Source: Terriglobia bacterium (GTDB lineage: Bacteria; Acidobacteriota; Terriglobia; Acidiferrales; UBA7541). Taken from it: 64,000 nt of DNA. The notes below the pieces were generated by a model that saw nothing but the letters and a program-made list of their open reading frames with translations, did no database searches and was not told where the DNA came from. Of this stretch, positions 37,356 to 44,834 are shown one piece after another. A program made the position numbers and the translations under genes. The stretch lies in NCBI GenBank assembly GCA_020073585.1, contig JAIQEV010000015.1:1-64000 (forward strand), given 5' to 3'. Numbering within the stretch: the stretch's first letter is position 1; each line of letters starts with the position of its first letter.

Positions 37356-40130
37356 TCACCGCCCGAAATTACTCGGTCCAGAGCTGGCTGCGGCCCGCAG
37401 ATGCGCCTCGGCGTGCGCGCGCACGTTGGCGAAGCCCGCGGGGTTGGTCATCTTCGCTGCCTGCCCCGCATCCGAATTGGCCCAGCGCTTGCACTCCTCG
37501 AATTCCGCCGCATGGTCGTCCAGCAGCTCGTCCACCGGCACCGACGGCAGCAGCAGAAACGGTGACTGGTGACTCGTGACTGGTGACTCGTGGGGGACGC
37601 CTTGCTCGGCTCCGTCTGTAGGGGCGGGGCTCGCCCCGCCCGCCGCTGCGTCTTGGCTGGGCGCTTCGGTCACACCCGAATTTCGCGTTTCGTATTTCGC
37701 GTTTCGCGCTTCGCCCGGCGCCGCCACCACCACCGGCGCGTTCGAGAGCAACTGTTGAATCTCCCGCAACTGCTTGTTCCGCGCGTCCTCCCCCGGCACC
37801 ACCAGCTCCGTCAACCCCAGGACATTCTTGATGTACCCGATGTTCGCCGGCTCGCTGAGCGCCCGCTGGATCACCGGGTCGTTGATCCCAAAAAGTTGCT
37901 GCAACACCCCGCGCTGCTGCGATTTCAGCCGCGGGAAAGTCTCATCCGCCTCCGGATGCACCGCGATATTGCCCTTCAGGTCCGCCAGGCGGATCACCCG
38001 CGAATCGAACACTCCGTCCGGCCCCAGCAGCGGAATCTCCGCGTCCTCCGGGCGGTTCTTGCGGAAGCAATCCACCGCCAGCAGCATCACGTCGGCGTAA
38101 AACTGTTTCGTGCGCCGCCACACCAGCCCCAGCCGCCCCATGGCCTGGTCGCGCGCCATGGCGTAGCCCGACGCCGTCTTCACGCCCTCCATGTTCCCGC
38201 CGAACACCGCGGGAAACAGCCCCGTCAGAAATTGCGACACCGGACCGATCAGGTCCTGCTGGTGCCGCAGCATGTCCGGAGGCACCTGCGCCGGCGCCGG
38301 CTGGAAAAATCCCGCCGCGAGCGGCTGTCCCGGCCGCGCGCGCGCCGGAAAGTGCGCCGCCGGCTCGGCCACCTGGTTGGCCAGCGCGTCGAAATCGAGC
38401 ACCTGCGGATCGGCGTAGATCGGCGGGATGCCGTATTCATACGTCTCCGCCTGCATGTTGGAGAGCACGTTGTAGCGCTCCTGCACCTGCACCAGAGAAT
38501 CGCCGACGCTCGGGCGGTTCTGCCCGTCGCCCGGCAGCGCATGAAGCACCCGCCAGTGGTCGTCCATCGTCTCGTTGCGCGCTTCGCAATAAGCCTCGCC
38601 CGCAAACGCCACGTAGCAGCCGTCGGGGAACAGCGCCAGCAGCTCCGCGCGCACCCCTTCGTCTTCGATCGCGTAGAACGCCCACGGCCGGATCCAGGTG
38701 CGGTCGAAGGTGATCAAATTCACCAGCGCGTCGCCCGGATGGATGGACGGCAGCCCCTGCGACACGCTCAGCCGCGACACCCGCGCGTATACGTCCTCCG
38801 AGCCCTGCGACGGTGAACTTTCGATCTTGTTCGCGGCGTGCGGATACGCGGCCTTCAGCTTCGCGCGATGCACCTCCGCCTGCCACTGCAGGTAGGGATA
38901 CTCGTGCATCTCGTTGGCCCACACCGGCGTATTCAGCTCCAGCCCGCCGACAATCGAGATCACTTCCTGCCCATTCGCCACCCGCCGCCGCCCCGCCACC
39001 CGCGGCACGGTCACCCGCTCCGCCCGCCGGATGTCCCCCTCGCTCAGTTCCGCCCCGCACTGCTCGCAAACTCCGTGACTCGTGGTTGGAATTTCGTGAC
39101 TGGTGACTCGTGACTCGTGACTCGTGGAAGATCCCCAGCCCTCACCACCCTCTGTAGGGGCGAGGCTTGCCCCGCCCGCCGCTGCGTCTTGGCCAAACCC
39201 ATTCGCCTCACCCGCGCTGTAGCCGCCCTCTTCAGAGGGCGGGCCTTGCTCTTTTCCCTCTTCCCCCGTTCCTTCTCCGTGCCTCCGCGCCGGCGCCTGC
39301 CCCGACCCTGTCGGGGTGGCTAATCTTCCTTTCTTTCCGCACGCCGGGCACACATACACATCCTCGCCCAGCGGAATCTCCACCGCCTCCAGCAGCTCCT
39401 CCTCGTGAAACCCGAAGCGCTGCCCGTCCGCCACGTAGCGCACGTACCCGCCCAGCTTCCCGTCGGTCCACAGGTGATAGCCGACCAGCGTCAGCAGGTG
39501 CTCGATGTGATTGTTCTGCTCGATCAGTTCGGCCACGTCGCTCGCCGCGCGCGCCGCCGCAATGTCATCGAGCGACTGCGCCGACTGCGGATAGAAGCGC
39601 ACCCCCGGCACGTCCTGTGAAAGCACGGCGATGAACGATAGCCCGAAGCCCTGGTAAAAATTGGTGACGAACTGATAGCGCGGCATCTCCTCCAGCGCCC
39701 GGTCGTCGCTGAAGCGCTGCTCGAACGGCAGATGCCAGTTCATGTCGTTGGGATTCCACCAGGCATACTGCAGCCCCTGCCAGAAAAGGCGCGCCTGGCG
39801 CATGCGCCGGATCTCGTGCCGCCGCGCCACCACGCCCTCTTCACGGTACTGCCGCACCAGGTCGCGCAGCGCATTCACCAGTTCCGGCCGCAACTCCTCC
39901 AGCCGCTCGAAATTCGCCCCCAGCTCTTCCCGTGTAGCGCCGGGCTTTAGCCCGGCATCTTCACCGGCCGCCGCAGCGCTCTCGCGCGCCGCATTTCCAT
40001 CCGCAACTCGAAAATCGAAATTCGTCTCGGACTCCGGCGAATTCCGGTTTTCGTATTTCGCGTTTCGTCCCGCATTCCCATCTGCCGACGCGACCGTGCC
40101 TCTGCCCTCAACTGTGTGGAACGGGTCCAT
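37356..40130 (-). CDS. Large portal protein with embedded repeats
   Basis: 924 residues, matching the large portal of short-tailed phages by order and by NFYQGFGLSFIAVLSQDVPG, VQVQERYNVLSNMQAETYEY and LTGLFPAVFGGNMEGVKTASG. It forms the dodecameric gate for DNA entry and exit. A zinc ribbon is present: CPACG (about 39340-39352) and CEQCG (about 39058-39072), but the two knuckles are separated by about 85 residues of repeat sequence. The peptides QDAAAGGASxAPT, RNAKYExRNS and HESxVTSHxS each occur twice in the protein. It overlaps the upstream small gene by 23 bases. Confidence 0.8.
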   Translation of the reverse strand: MDPFHTVEGRGTVASADGNAGRNAKYENRNSPESETNFDFRVADGNAARESAAAAGEDAGLKPGATREELGANFERLEELRPELVNALRDLVRQYREEGVVARRHEIRRMRQARLFWQGLQYAWWNPNDMNWHLPFEQRFSDDRALEEMPRYQFVTNFYQGFGLSFIAVLSQDVPGVRFYPQSAQSLDDIAAARAASDVAELIEQNNHIEHLLTLVGYHLWTDGKLGGYVRYVADGQRFGFHEEELLEAVEIPLGEDVYVCPACGKKGRLATPTGSGQAPARRHGEGTGEEGKEQGPPSEEGGYSAGEANGFGQDAAAGGASLAPTEGGEGWGSSTSHESRVTSHEIPTTSHGVCEQCGAELSEGDIRRAERVTVPRVAGRRRVANGQEVISIVGGLELNTPVWANEMHEYPYLQWQAEVHRAKLKAAYPHAANKIESSPSQGSEDVYARVSRLSVSQGLPSIHPGDALVNLITFDRTWIRPWAFYAIEDEGVRAELLALFPDGCYVAFAGEAYCEARNETMDDHWRVLHALPGDGQNRPSVGDSLVQVQERYNVLSNMQAETYEYGIPPIYADPQVLDFDALANQVAEPAAHFPARARPGQPLAAGFFQPAPAQVPPDMLRHQQDLIGPVSQFLTGLFPAVFGGNMEGVKTASGYAMARDQAMGRLGLVWRRTKQFYADVMLLAVDCFRKNRPEDAEIPLLGPDGVFDSRVIRLADLKGNIAVHPEADETFPRLKSQQRGVLQQLFGINDPVIQRALSEPANIGYIKNVLGLTELVVPGEDARNKQLREIQQLLSNAPVVVAAPGEARNAKYETRNSGVTEAPSQDAAAGGASPAPTDGAEQGVPHESPVTSHQSPFLLLPSVPVDELLDDHAAEFEECKRWANSDAGQAAKMTNPAGFANVRAHAEAHLRAAASSGPSNFGR
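37561..37715. repeat. repeat cluster A + C + E in the portal 3' region
   Basis: In succession: family A (37561-37593, GGTGACTGGTGACTCGTGAC), family C (37617-37660, GTAGGGGCGGGGCTCGCCCC palindrome with GCCGCTGCGTCTTGG flank) and family E (37677-37715, TTTCGCGTTTCGTATTTCGC). All are translated in the portal frame. Confidence 0.85.
39073..39321. repeat. repeat cluster A + C + single hairpin + D in the portal zinc ribbon
   Basis: Family A (39073-39127), family C (39152-39200, GTAGGGGCGAGGCTTGCCCC), hairpin GCCCTCTTCAGAGGGC (39226-39241) and family D (39275-39321) lie end to end between the two CxxC pairs of the zinc ribbon. Confidence 0.85.
39932..40072. repeat. repeat cluster B + E in the portal 5' region
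   Basis: Family B palindrome (39932-39960, TGTAGCGCCGGGCTTTAGCC) and family E (about 40036-40072, GTTTTCGTATTTCGCGTTTC). Translation gives DAGLKPGATREELG and RNAKYENRNS. Confidence 0.8.
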
Positions 40131-40422
40131 AGGTCCTCTCCTCCGCGCTCACCGCCGCGTCGCCCGCCGTCCCGAAGGGCTCGGACCGCGAACGGCGCGC
40201 TTCCGTCTCGCGCCACGCCTGAATCTGGTGCCACGAGCGCTTGCGCAGCCGCGGCAGCGCCTGCGGCTTCGGCGCCTCCGGAAACTCCACCGGCGGAAAC
40301 CCTGCCGTCCCCAGCAGCGAATTCACCAGCGCCCGGTTCTCCGCCCGCAACCGCTCCACGTCCTCTTCCAGCAGCCGCACGTACCGCCCGCGGAACCTCC
40401 CAAGAATCGACTGCAAGCTCAT
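40108..40422 (-). CDS. Small coiled-coil phage protein upstream of the portal gene
   Basis: 104 residues starting ATG 40422 with AGGGAG nearby. The N-terminal half is a charged leucine-containing helix (LLEEDVERLRAENRALVNSL), and the C-terminal half is basic. It overlaps the portal start by 23 bases, so expression is likely coupled. Function not recognised. Confidence 0.6.
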   Translation of the reverse strand: MSLQSILGRFRGRYVRLLEEDVERLRAENRALVNSLLGTAGFPPVEFPEAPKPQALPRLRKRSWHQIQAWRETEARRSRSEPFGTAGDAAVSAEERTYGPVPHS

Positions 40423-40521
40423 GAGCAGATGTAACTCCCTACATATGAATTAGATGGCTGATTTTCTGTGATTCCATTATTTATAGGAGGACAACTGTCG
40501 GGCAAATATCTTACAAATGTC

Positions 40522-40550
40522 TTACAGTTATCTGGCAATTGTGCTATGCT
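40522..40550 (+). promoter_or_regulatory. promoter of the MazEF-like pair
   Basis: TTACAG (40522-40527) and TATGCT (40545-40550, with an extended TGTGC) have a 17-base spacer in an AT-rich patch that contrasts with the surrounding phage DNA. Confidence 0.55.
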
Positions 40551-40577
40551 TCTGTCGTGGAGGCCGGGAGGTACACG

Positions 40578-40853
40578 ATGTCTGCTGCTTCGACTCGCCA
40601 CAAGCTATCGACTACTGTCGCCACCGAGACGGACGCCTATCTCAAAGCATTGATCCGCAGAGGCAACGCTTCGACACTGGCCGAAGCGCTTGACCACGTG
40701 GTGGCCCTCGCACGCCGCGCAGAAGCCCGCGCTCATCTGGAAGAAGCTACGGCTTCCTATTTTGCTTCCCGCTCCCCCGAAACGGCTGAAGAAGAAGCCC
40801 GGCTCGAAGTAGCCCTCGGCGCTGCTGCCGACGAGGTTCATTTTGACGAGTGA
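40578..40853 (+). CDS. Antitoxin of a MazEF-like pair
   Basis: 91 residues from ATG 40578 with a GGGAGG RBS. The N-terminal part (HKLSTTVATETDAYLKALIR) resembles a short DNA-binding region, and the C-terminal half is an acidic, Ala/Glu-rich helix (ARAHLEEATASYFASRSPET), as in antitoxins that wrap the toxin. It is followed after 13 bases by the toxin-like gene. The exact fold (ribbon-helix-helix or AbrB-like) is not clear. Confidence 0.65.
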   Translation: MSAASTRHKLSTTVATETDAYLKALIRRGNASTLAEALDHVVALARRAEARAHLEEATASYFASRSPETAEEEARLEVALGAAADEVHFDE

Positions 40854-40866
40854 TGCGCCTGGCAGA

Positions 40867-41217
40867 ATGACCACTCCCCGGCGCGGTGAAATCTGGACCG
40901 CGAATCTCGGGAATCCGCCGCAGCGTCATTGGGTGCTCGTCGTCTCGCTCGATGCGCGCAATCTGTCGGATCGCATTGATTCTGTACTGATCATTCCTTT
41001 CGGCTCGGCAGGCAGCCCAGGCCCCACGACCTTGCGGCTCGAGCCAGGAGAGTCCGGTCTGCCCGGCCCTTCCTGGCTCAAAGGCCATTTCATTGCCACG
41101 CTTCCGAAAGCCAGGCTTTTGGAGCGGCAACCGCGCGTTCTCTCCAATCGCAGGATGCACGAGGTGTGCGCGATGATTCGCCGTGCCTACGATCCGGACG
41201 CGCCGCTCAATAATTAG
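40867..41217 (+). CDS. MazF/PemK-like endoribonuclease toxin
   Basis: 116 residues from ATG 40867. Family blocks are RRGEIWTANLGNPPQRHWVLV at the start (split here by wording), IIPFGSAGSPGPTTLRLEP in the middle and CAMIRRAYDP near the end. MazF cleaves mRNA at specific sequences and is neutralised by the upstream antitoxin. The pair stands on the opposite strand to the phage late genes between terminase and portal, consistent with acquisition as a cassette. Confidence 0.75.
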   Translation: MTTPRRGEIWTANLGNPPQRHWVLVVSLDARNLSDRIDSVLIIPFGSAGSPGPTTLRLEPGESGLPGPSWLKGHFIATLPKARLLERQPRVLSNRRMHEVCAMIRRAYDPDAPLNN

Positions 41218-41243
41218 ATTCCGCGTTACTCCCCTCGCTTTGA

Positions 41244-42854
41244 CTACGGCCATCTGCGCCGCGGCAGCTTCTTCGGCCGGAAATGCTTTTGCGCCTCGCT
41301 CTCCAGCCGCTGAAAATGGATCGCCCGCGAAGTCGCATCCGTGGCCGACACCTGCCGCGCGATCTGCTCGCCCAGCGGCATGCCGGTCACAAAATGCGCC
41401 CCGGCATCGGCCTGTAGGGGCACGGCACGCCGTGCCCGTCCGTCACCATCGCCCATCGTCAATCCCGCCAGCCGCGCCCCGGACACCAGCCCGTAGCGCG
41501 CCGCATCGGCCGCATCATCCCCATCCATCTTGCGGATGTCCTCGATCTTCCGGTCGTCGCGCACCAGCAGCGGCAAGCATTCCACCAGCCGCGCGCAATT
41601 CTCCGTAATCACCCAGGCGTCGTTCTCCAGCAACTGGTACATCCACTGCCACCCGCCCACGCGGTCGTCGTCCGCCGGCGCCGGCCGCGGCAGCCCGTTG
41701 GCCGCCAGCACCTCGCCCAACTGCTCCGCGATGGACGCCTCCGCCGTGCGGTGCGCAAACGCATCCGGCGAGAGAAACACCTCGCCGATCCGCTCGCGCC
41801 CGCTGCGCTCGGCGATCGCCTGCCCCAGCATCCGCGGCGAAAGCCCGTTCTGCACAAATTCGCGATACGTCACAATCCGTGACGGGTGACTCGTGACGGA
41901 TGACTCGTGACTGGCGCCCCGGTCGGACTCTCTTCCACGAGTCACGAACCACGAGTCACGAGTCACGCTTTCCGCCGGCACCGCGCAATGCCAATAGACC
42001 GCGCTGGGATGCTGAAATCCCCAGTCCACCGAAATCCACCGCGGCCACCACGGCTCCAGCCGCAGTTCCTCCGGCCGCGCCGTGTGCCGTCCCACGTCGA
42101 ACACGTCGAAGTACTGCCCCGCGAAGACGTTCCAGTCGCCTTCCAGGAACGCCTGCCGCAGATGCTCCGGCAGCGCCTCCAGCGTCCGCCGGTAGGCCGC
42201 GTCGTTCGCGTAGATGGGGTTGTCGTCCAGCCGCGCGCGGATGAAGTCGTACTCTCTCGGGTCGTAGCGCTCCGCCCGCTCGAAGCCCGGCGGCGGCACG
42301 TGGTCCACCCACAGCGCCTTCACCCAGGCGTGCCCGATGTTCCCCGGATTCGTCGCCCCGGCCATGCACGGATAGCTCCGCCGCACGGGGCAGCGGTTGC
42401 GCGAAGTCAGAAACTGCCACTGCTTCAGCGTGAAATGCGTCAGCTCGTCGATGCCAATGAACAGAAACTCCGCGCCCTGGTACTGATAGACGTCGTTCTC
42501 GTTGCGGCAGTAGCCGAAGCGCGTGGTGGATCCGTTGTGCCAGGTCACCACATGCTTCGATTCGTTGTAACTGCGGTAAAGAGCGCGCGGCACGTCGCGC
42601 CGGAAATAGGCCAGCAGCGACGTCTCCAGCTCCGGGTAGGTCCGCCGCAGCAGCAGCGTGTCGCACCCCGGCGTCTCGTTGGCCTGCAGGATCGCTTCCC
42701 ACAGCAGCGCCTTGGTCTTCCCCGGCCCCGCCGCGCCTCCGAAAAGCCGGTACTTCGCCCGCGAAACATGAAATTCGCGCTGCCGCGGAAACGGCTGGTA
42801 GTGCGCACTCACCCGCAGCGCTCCCGCCCATCCCCGGCTTCGTCGTGTGCCCAT
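41244..42854 (-). CDS. Terminase large subunit
   Basis: 536 residues. The ATPase half has Walker A GGAAGPGKT (39-47), Walker B FLFIGIDELTHF and the coupling motif GATNPGN. The RNase H-like nuclease half begins with ISVDWGFQHPSAVYW, whose aspartate is the first catalytic acid. It cuts and translocates phage DNA into the procapsid through the portal. In-frame repeats occur just after the first nuclease strand (41879-41968) and in the C-terminal region (41412-41442). ATG 42854 lies five bases from a family B palindrome. Confidence 0.88.
   Translation of the reverse strand: MGTRRSRGWAGALRVSAHYQPFPRQREFHVSRAKYRLFGGAAGPGKTKALLWEAILQANETPGCDTLLLRRTYPELETSLLAYFRRDVPRALYRSYNESKHVVTWHNGSTTRFGYCRNENDVYQYQGAEFLFIGIDELTHFTLKQWQFLTSRNRCPVRRSYPCMAGATNPGNIGHAWVKALWVDHVPPPGFERAERYDPREYDFIRARLDDNPIYANDAAYRRTLEALPEHLRQAFLEGDWNVFAGQYFDVFDVGRHTARPEELRLEPWWPRWISVDWGFQHPSAVYWHCAVPAESVTRDSWFVTRGRESDRGASHESSVTSHPSRIVTYREFVQNGLSPRMLGQAIAERSGRERIGEVFLSPDAFAHRTAEASIAEQLGEVLAANGLPRPAPADDDRVGGWQWMYQLLENDAWVITENCARLVECLPLLVRDDRKIEDIRKMDGDDAADAARYGLVSGARLAGLTMGDGDGRARRAVPLQADAGAHFVTGMPLGEQIARQVSATDATSRAIHFQRLESEAQKHFRPKKLPRRRWP
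41412..41442. repeat. palindromic repeat family C in the terminase C-terminal region
   Basis: CTGTAGGGGCACGGCACGCC continuing GTGCCCGTCCG, translated in frame as DGRARRAVPLQADAG. An intergenic relative lies at 58910-58940. Confidence 0.8.
41879..41968. repeat. two inverted clusters of family A in the terminase nuclease domain
   Basis: CGTGACGGGTGACTCGTGAC (left) and the reverse orientation CCACGAGTCACGAACCACGA (right). Both orientations are translated: SHESSVTSHPS and VTRDSWFVTRG. Confidence 0.85.
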
Positions 42855-42858
42855 TCCC

Positions 42859-42885
42859 TGTAGCGCAGGGCGCAGCCCTGCGGCA
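42859..42885. repeat. family B palindrome at the terminase start
   Basis: TGTAGCGCAGGGCGCAGCCC ending TGCGGCAT. It abuts the ribosome-binding region of the terminase gene. Confidence 0.75.
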
Positions 42886-42940
42886 TTTCTCTTCCCACTG
42901 AACCGCCGTCAATCCCGCGCACACCGCCGGCAGTCACCAG

Positions 42941-43108
42941 TCACGAATTGCCGCGCAGCTTCTTCCCCACCACGTACGCCGTACCCCCGCCGAGCAGCGC
43001 CGCCGCCACCGGCCAGTGGTGCAGACTCATCACCAACCCCGCCACCACCGCCGCCACGCCCGCCAGTTGCGCAATCTCCCCGATGAACACTGTCTTCGGA
43101 TTGGCCAT
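42941..43108 (-). CDS. Small single-helix membrane phage protein
   Basis: 55 residues from ATG 43108 with an AAAGGAGG RBS. It has a single, long, Ala/Val/Gly-rich hydrophobic segment (about 14-45, possibly two short helices) and a basic end (GKKLRGNS). It lies between TerS-like and terminase genes. It may be a holin-type or superinfection-related protein; this cannot be decided from sequence. Confidence 0.6.
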   Translation of the reverse strand: MANPKTVFIGEIAQLAGVAAVVAGLVMSLHHWPVAAALLGGGTAYVVGKKLRGNS

Positions 43109-43132
43109 GCGGCCTCCTTTCGCCACCACGAG

Positions 43133-43801
43133 TCAATCTCTCTGGGGCCGCGGCAGATCCAGCACCACCTGCGGCGGCTCGTCGTTCGCCGCGGCGCTCT
43201 TCCCGAACTTCATCTCCAGCAGCCGCTCCCAGGCCCGCTGCGCCACCTTCTCGTCCTCGCTGCGCAGCAGCCGCGCTCCCACGTCCAGCGGATTCACCCG
43301 CGCGAACATGGCGTTGACGAACGCCGCGCCGTCCTGCATCCACGCCACCCCGGCGCCCGCTTCCTGCGCCGGCTCTTCCGGAACGCGCGGCTCGGCCCCA
43401 TTCCTCCAGGGCCAAGCCACCTCAGCGTACGCCTCGCGGTCCGTGCGGGCCGCGGCGGAGGTTGCGGCCGTAGCAACGGAGGTTCCGCTAGCGTCGTCAG
43501 ACGCAGCCCTGCCCCGACTGCTCGGGGCCGCGCCCCGAGGCAGCGAGGCGGAGCCATGACCGTTGGTGGCGGTCCTGGCCTTGCCCCGACTGCTCGGAGC
43601 CTCGCCCCGGCTTGCCGGGGAGGAGCCGCGCGTCCGGGAGACGGGCGTCTTTCCGGGGCGCTTCGCACGCTCCGGCGACATCGTTGAACTCGGCGGCCCA
43701 TTCACACCGGGCGCCGCATTGGGAACTTCGCTGCCGCTGTCAGCCGTGCCGCTCTTGCCGGCACGCGCTTCCTGCCGCGCTTTTCCGTGTGCTCCGCTCA
43801 T
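43133..43801 (-). CDS. Terminase small subunit-like protein with repeat-rich N-terminus
   Basis: 222 residues if started at ATG 43801 (an in-frame ATG at 43843 is possible). The C-terminal third (AMFARVNPLDVGARLLRSED, ERLLEMKFGK) resembles small terminase subunits that recognise phage DNA, and its place upstream of TerL agrees. The N-terminal half is low-complexity and carries two family D-like palindromes in frame (EAPSSRGKA and AAPSSRGRA). Confidence 0.55.
   Translation of the reverse strand: MSGAHGKARQEARAGKSGTADSGSEVPNAAPGVNGPPSSTMSPERAKRPGKTPVSRTRGSSPASRGEAPSSRGKARTATNGHGSASLPRGAAPSSRGRAASDDASGTSVATAATSAAARTDREAYAEVAWPWRNGAEPRVPEEPAQEAGAGVAWMQDGAAFVNAMFARVNPLDVGARLLRSEDEKVAQRAWERLLEMKFGKSAAANDEPPQVVLDLPRPQRD
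43508..43620. repeat. two family D-like palindromes in the TerS-like gene
   Basis: GCCCCGACTGCTCGGGGCCG (43510 onward) and TTGCCCCGACTGCTCGGAGC (43580 onward), each followed by a second CGCCCCGAGG/CGCCCCGGC half. Both are translated without stops. Confidence 0.7.
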
Positions 43802-44069
43802 CTGTTTTCTCGGTGTCGCTGCCTTGGGCAGCGCTGTTGGCATTGCGCGGTCCGCTCACGCAGATGCCCAGCATGGCGCCGGCGATGGCATCGCCATGCT
43901 TCCGGCAAAAAAGCGACTTCTCTTCCGCCCGGCACGCACACGGCGCCCACGCCTGCCGGGTCCATCCCACCGGAGAGTAGGCGGCGCACTTTTTCATGGA
44001 ACTGTTTCAGCGGAAGGCGGCTCGCCCCGATCCGATCGGGGCCCGCCGCGGTGCAATCGGGGTCTGCAC

Positions 44070-44834
44070 TTATTTACACCCGACTCCCCGCAGGGCAAGG
44101 AAACTCGCGCACGGCGGCGCACCCCCGCTCGGTTTGAAGGCAATGGACGTGCACGCCCAGCTCGTGCTGTTTCCGGTGGTGAAGTTTGGCGTATAGCTTC
44201 CTGTCGCCACGTTGAGCTGCTCCTCGTTGCCCTGGCGAGTTGTTGAGTCGCGCAGCGTGTAGCCCGCGCCCGCCGTCCAGGTGCCGGACGCGCCGCCCGT
44301 GGCGCACGCTCCGATGACCGCATCGTTCGCCACCGTGGTGGTGATTGCCGGGCCGCTGGGAGTGGTGCTGGGGCCGCCCGTCTGCTGCGCGCTCACGTCC
44401 ACGGGCGAGGCCGTGGCCACGCCCGAATACTCCTCCGCGGCCAGGGAGAGGTGCGCCGCCGTGGGGCTGATGGTGAGCGTAATGGTGTCGGAAGCGCCGC
44501 TCGCCGAATTCGGCACATACCAAAACTGTACTTTGGCCGTGCTGCCGATGCTCTGCACCGTCAGGGAAACCCAATTCCCCGAGGGATTCAGGCTGTCCGT
44601 GACCGTGCCCGTATCGCCGGTGTTATCCCACCACGTTTCCACGACGATGAGGTCGCCCGCGCCCACCGCCGCGGCCAGCGAGCAGGTCAGCGTGGTCTGC
44701 GTAGCCGAGGTCTTGACGTTGTTGCAGCCCTGAACGCGGGCGATGGCCCCGAAACACGAAGCCGCCGGCAGCGCCAGAAGCGCCAGCCCCGCTCCGATCG
44801 CGGCCAGCAGCCGAATCACGCTATTGCTGAACAT
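44070..44834 (-). CDS. Exported beta-rich phage-associated protein
   Basis: 254 residues from ATG 44834. A signal peptide (MFSNSVIRLLAAIGAGLALL, cleavage near AASCFGA) is followed by repeating beta strands (ITLTISPTAAHLSLAAEEYS; TASPVDVSAQQTGGPSTTPS), resembling fibronectin or Ig-like adhesive domains. It overlaps the preceding gene by 14 bases. It lies among small virion genes, but its export signal suggests a cell-surface or periplasmic location. Confidence 0.65.
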   Translation of the reverse strand: MFSNSVIRLLAAIGAGLALLALPAASCFGAIARVQGCNNVKTSATQTTLTCSLAAAVGAGDLIVVETWWDNTGDTGTVTDSLNPSGNWVSLTVQSIGSTAKVQFWYVPNSASGASDTITLTISPTAAHLSLAAEEYSGVATASPVDVSAQQTGGPSTTPSGPAITTTVANDAVIGACATGGASGTWTAGAGYTLRDSTTRQGNEEQLNVATGSYTPNFTTGNSTSWACTSIAFKPSGGAPPCASFLALRGVGCK

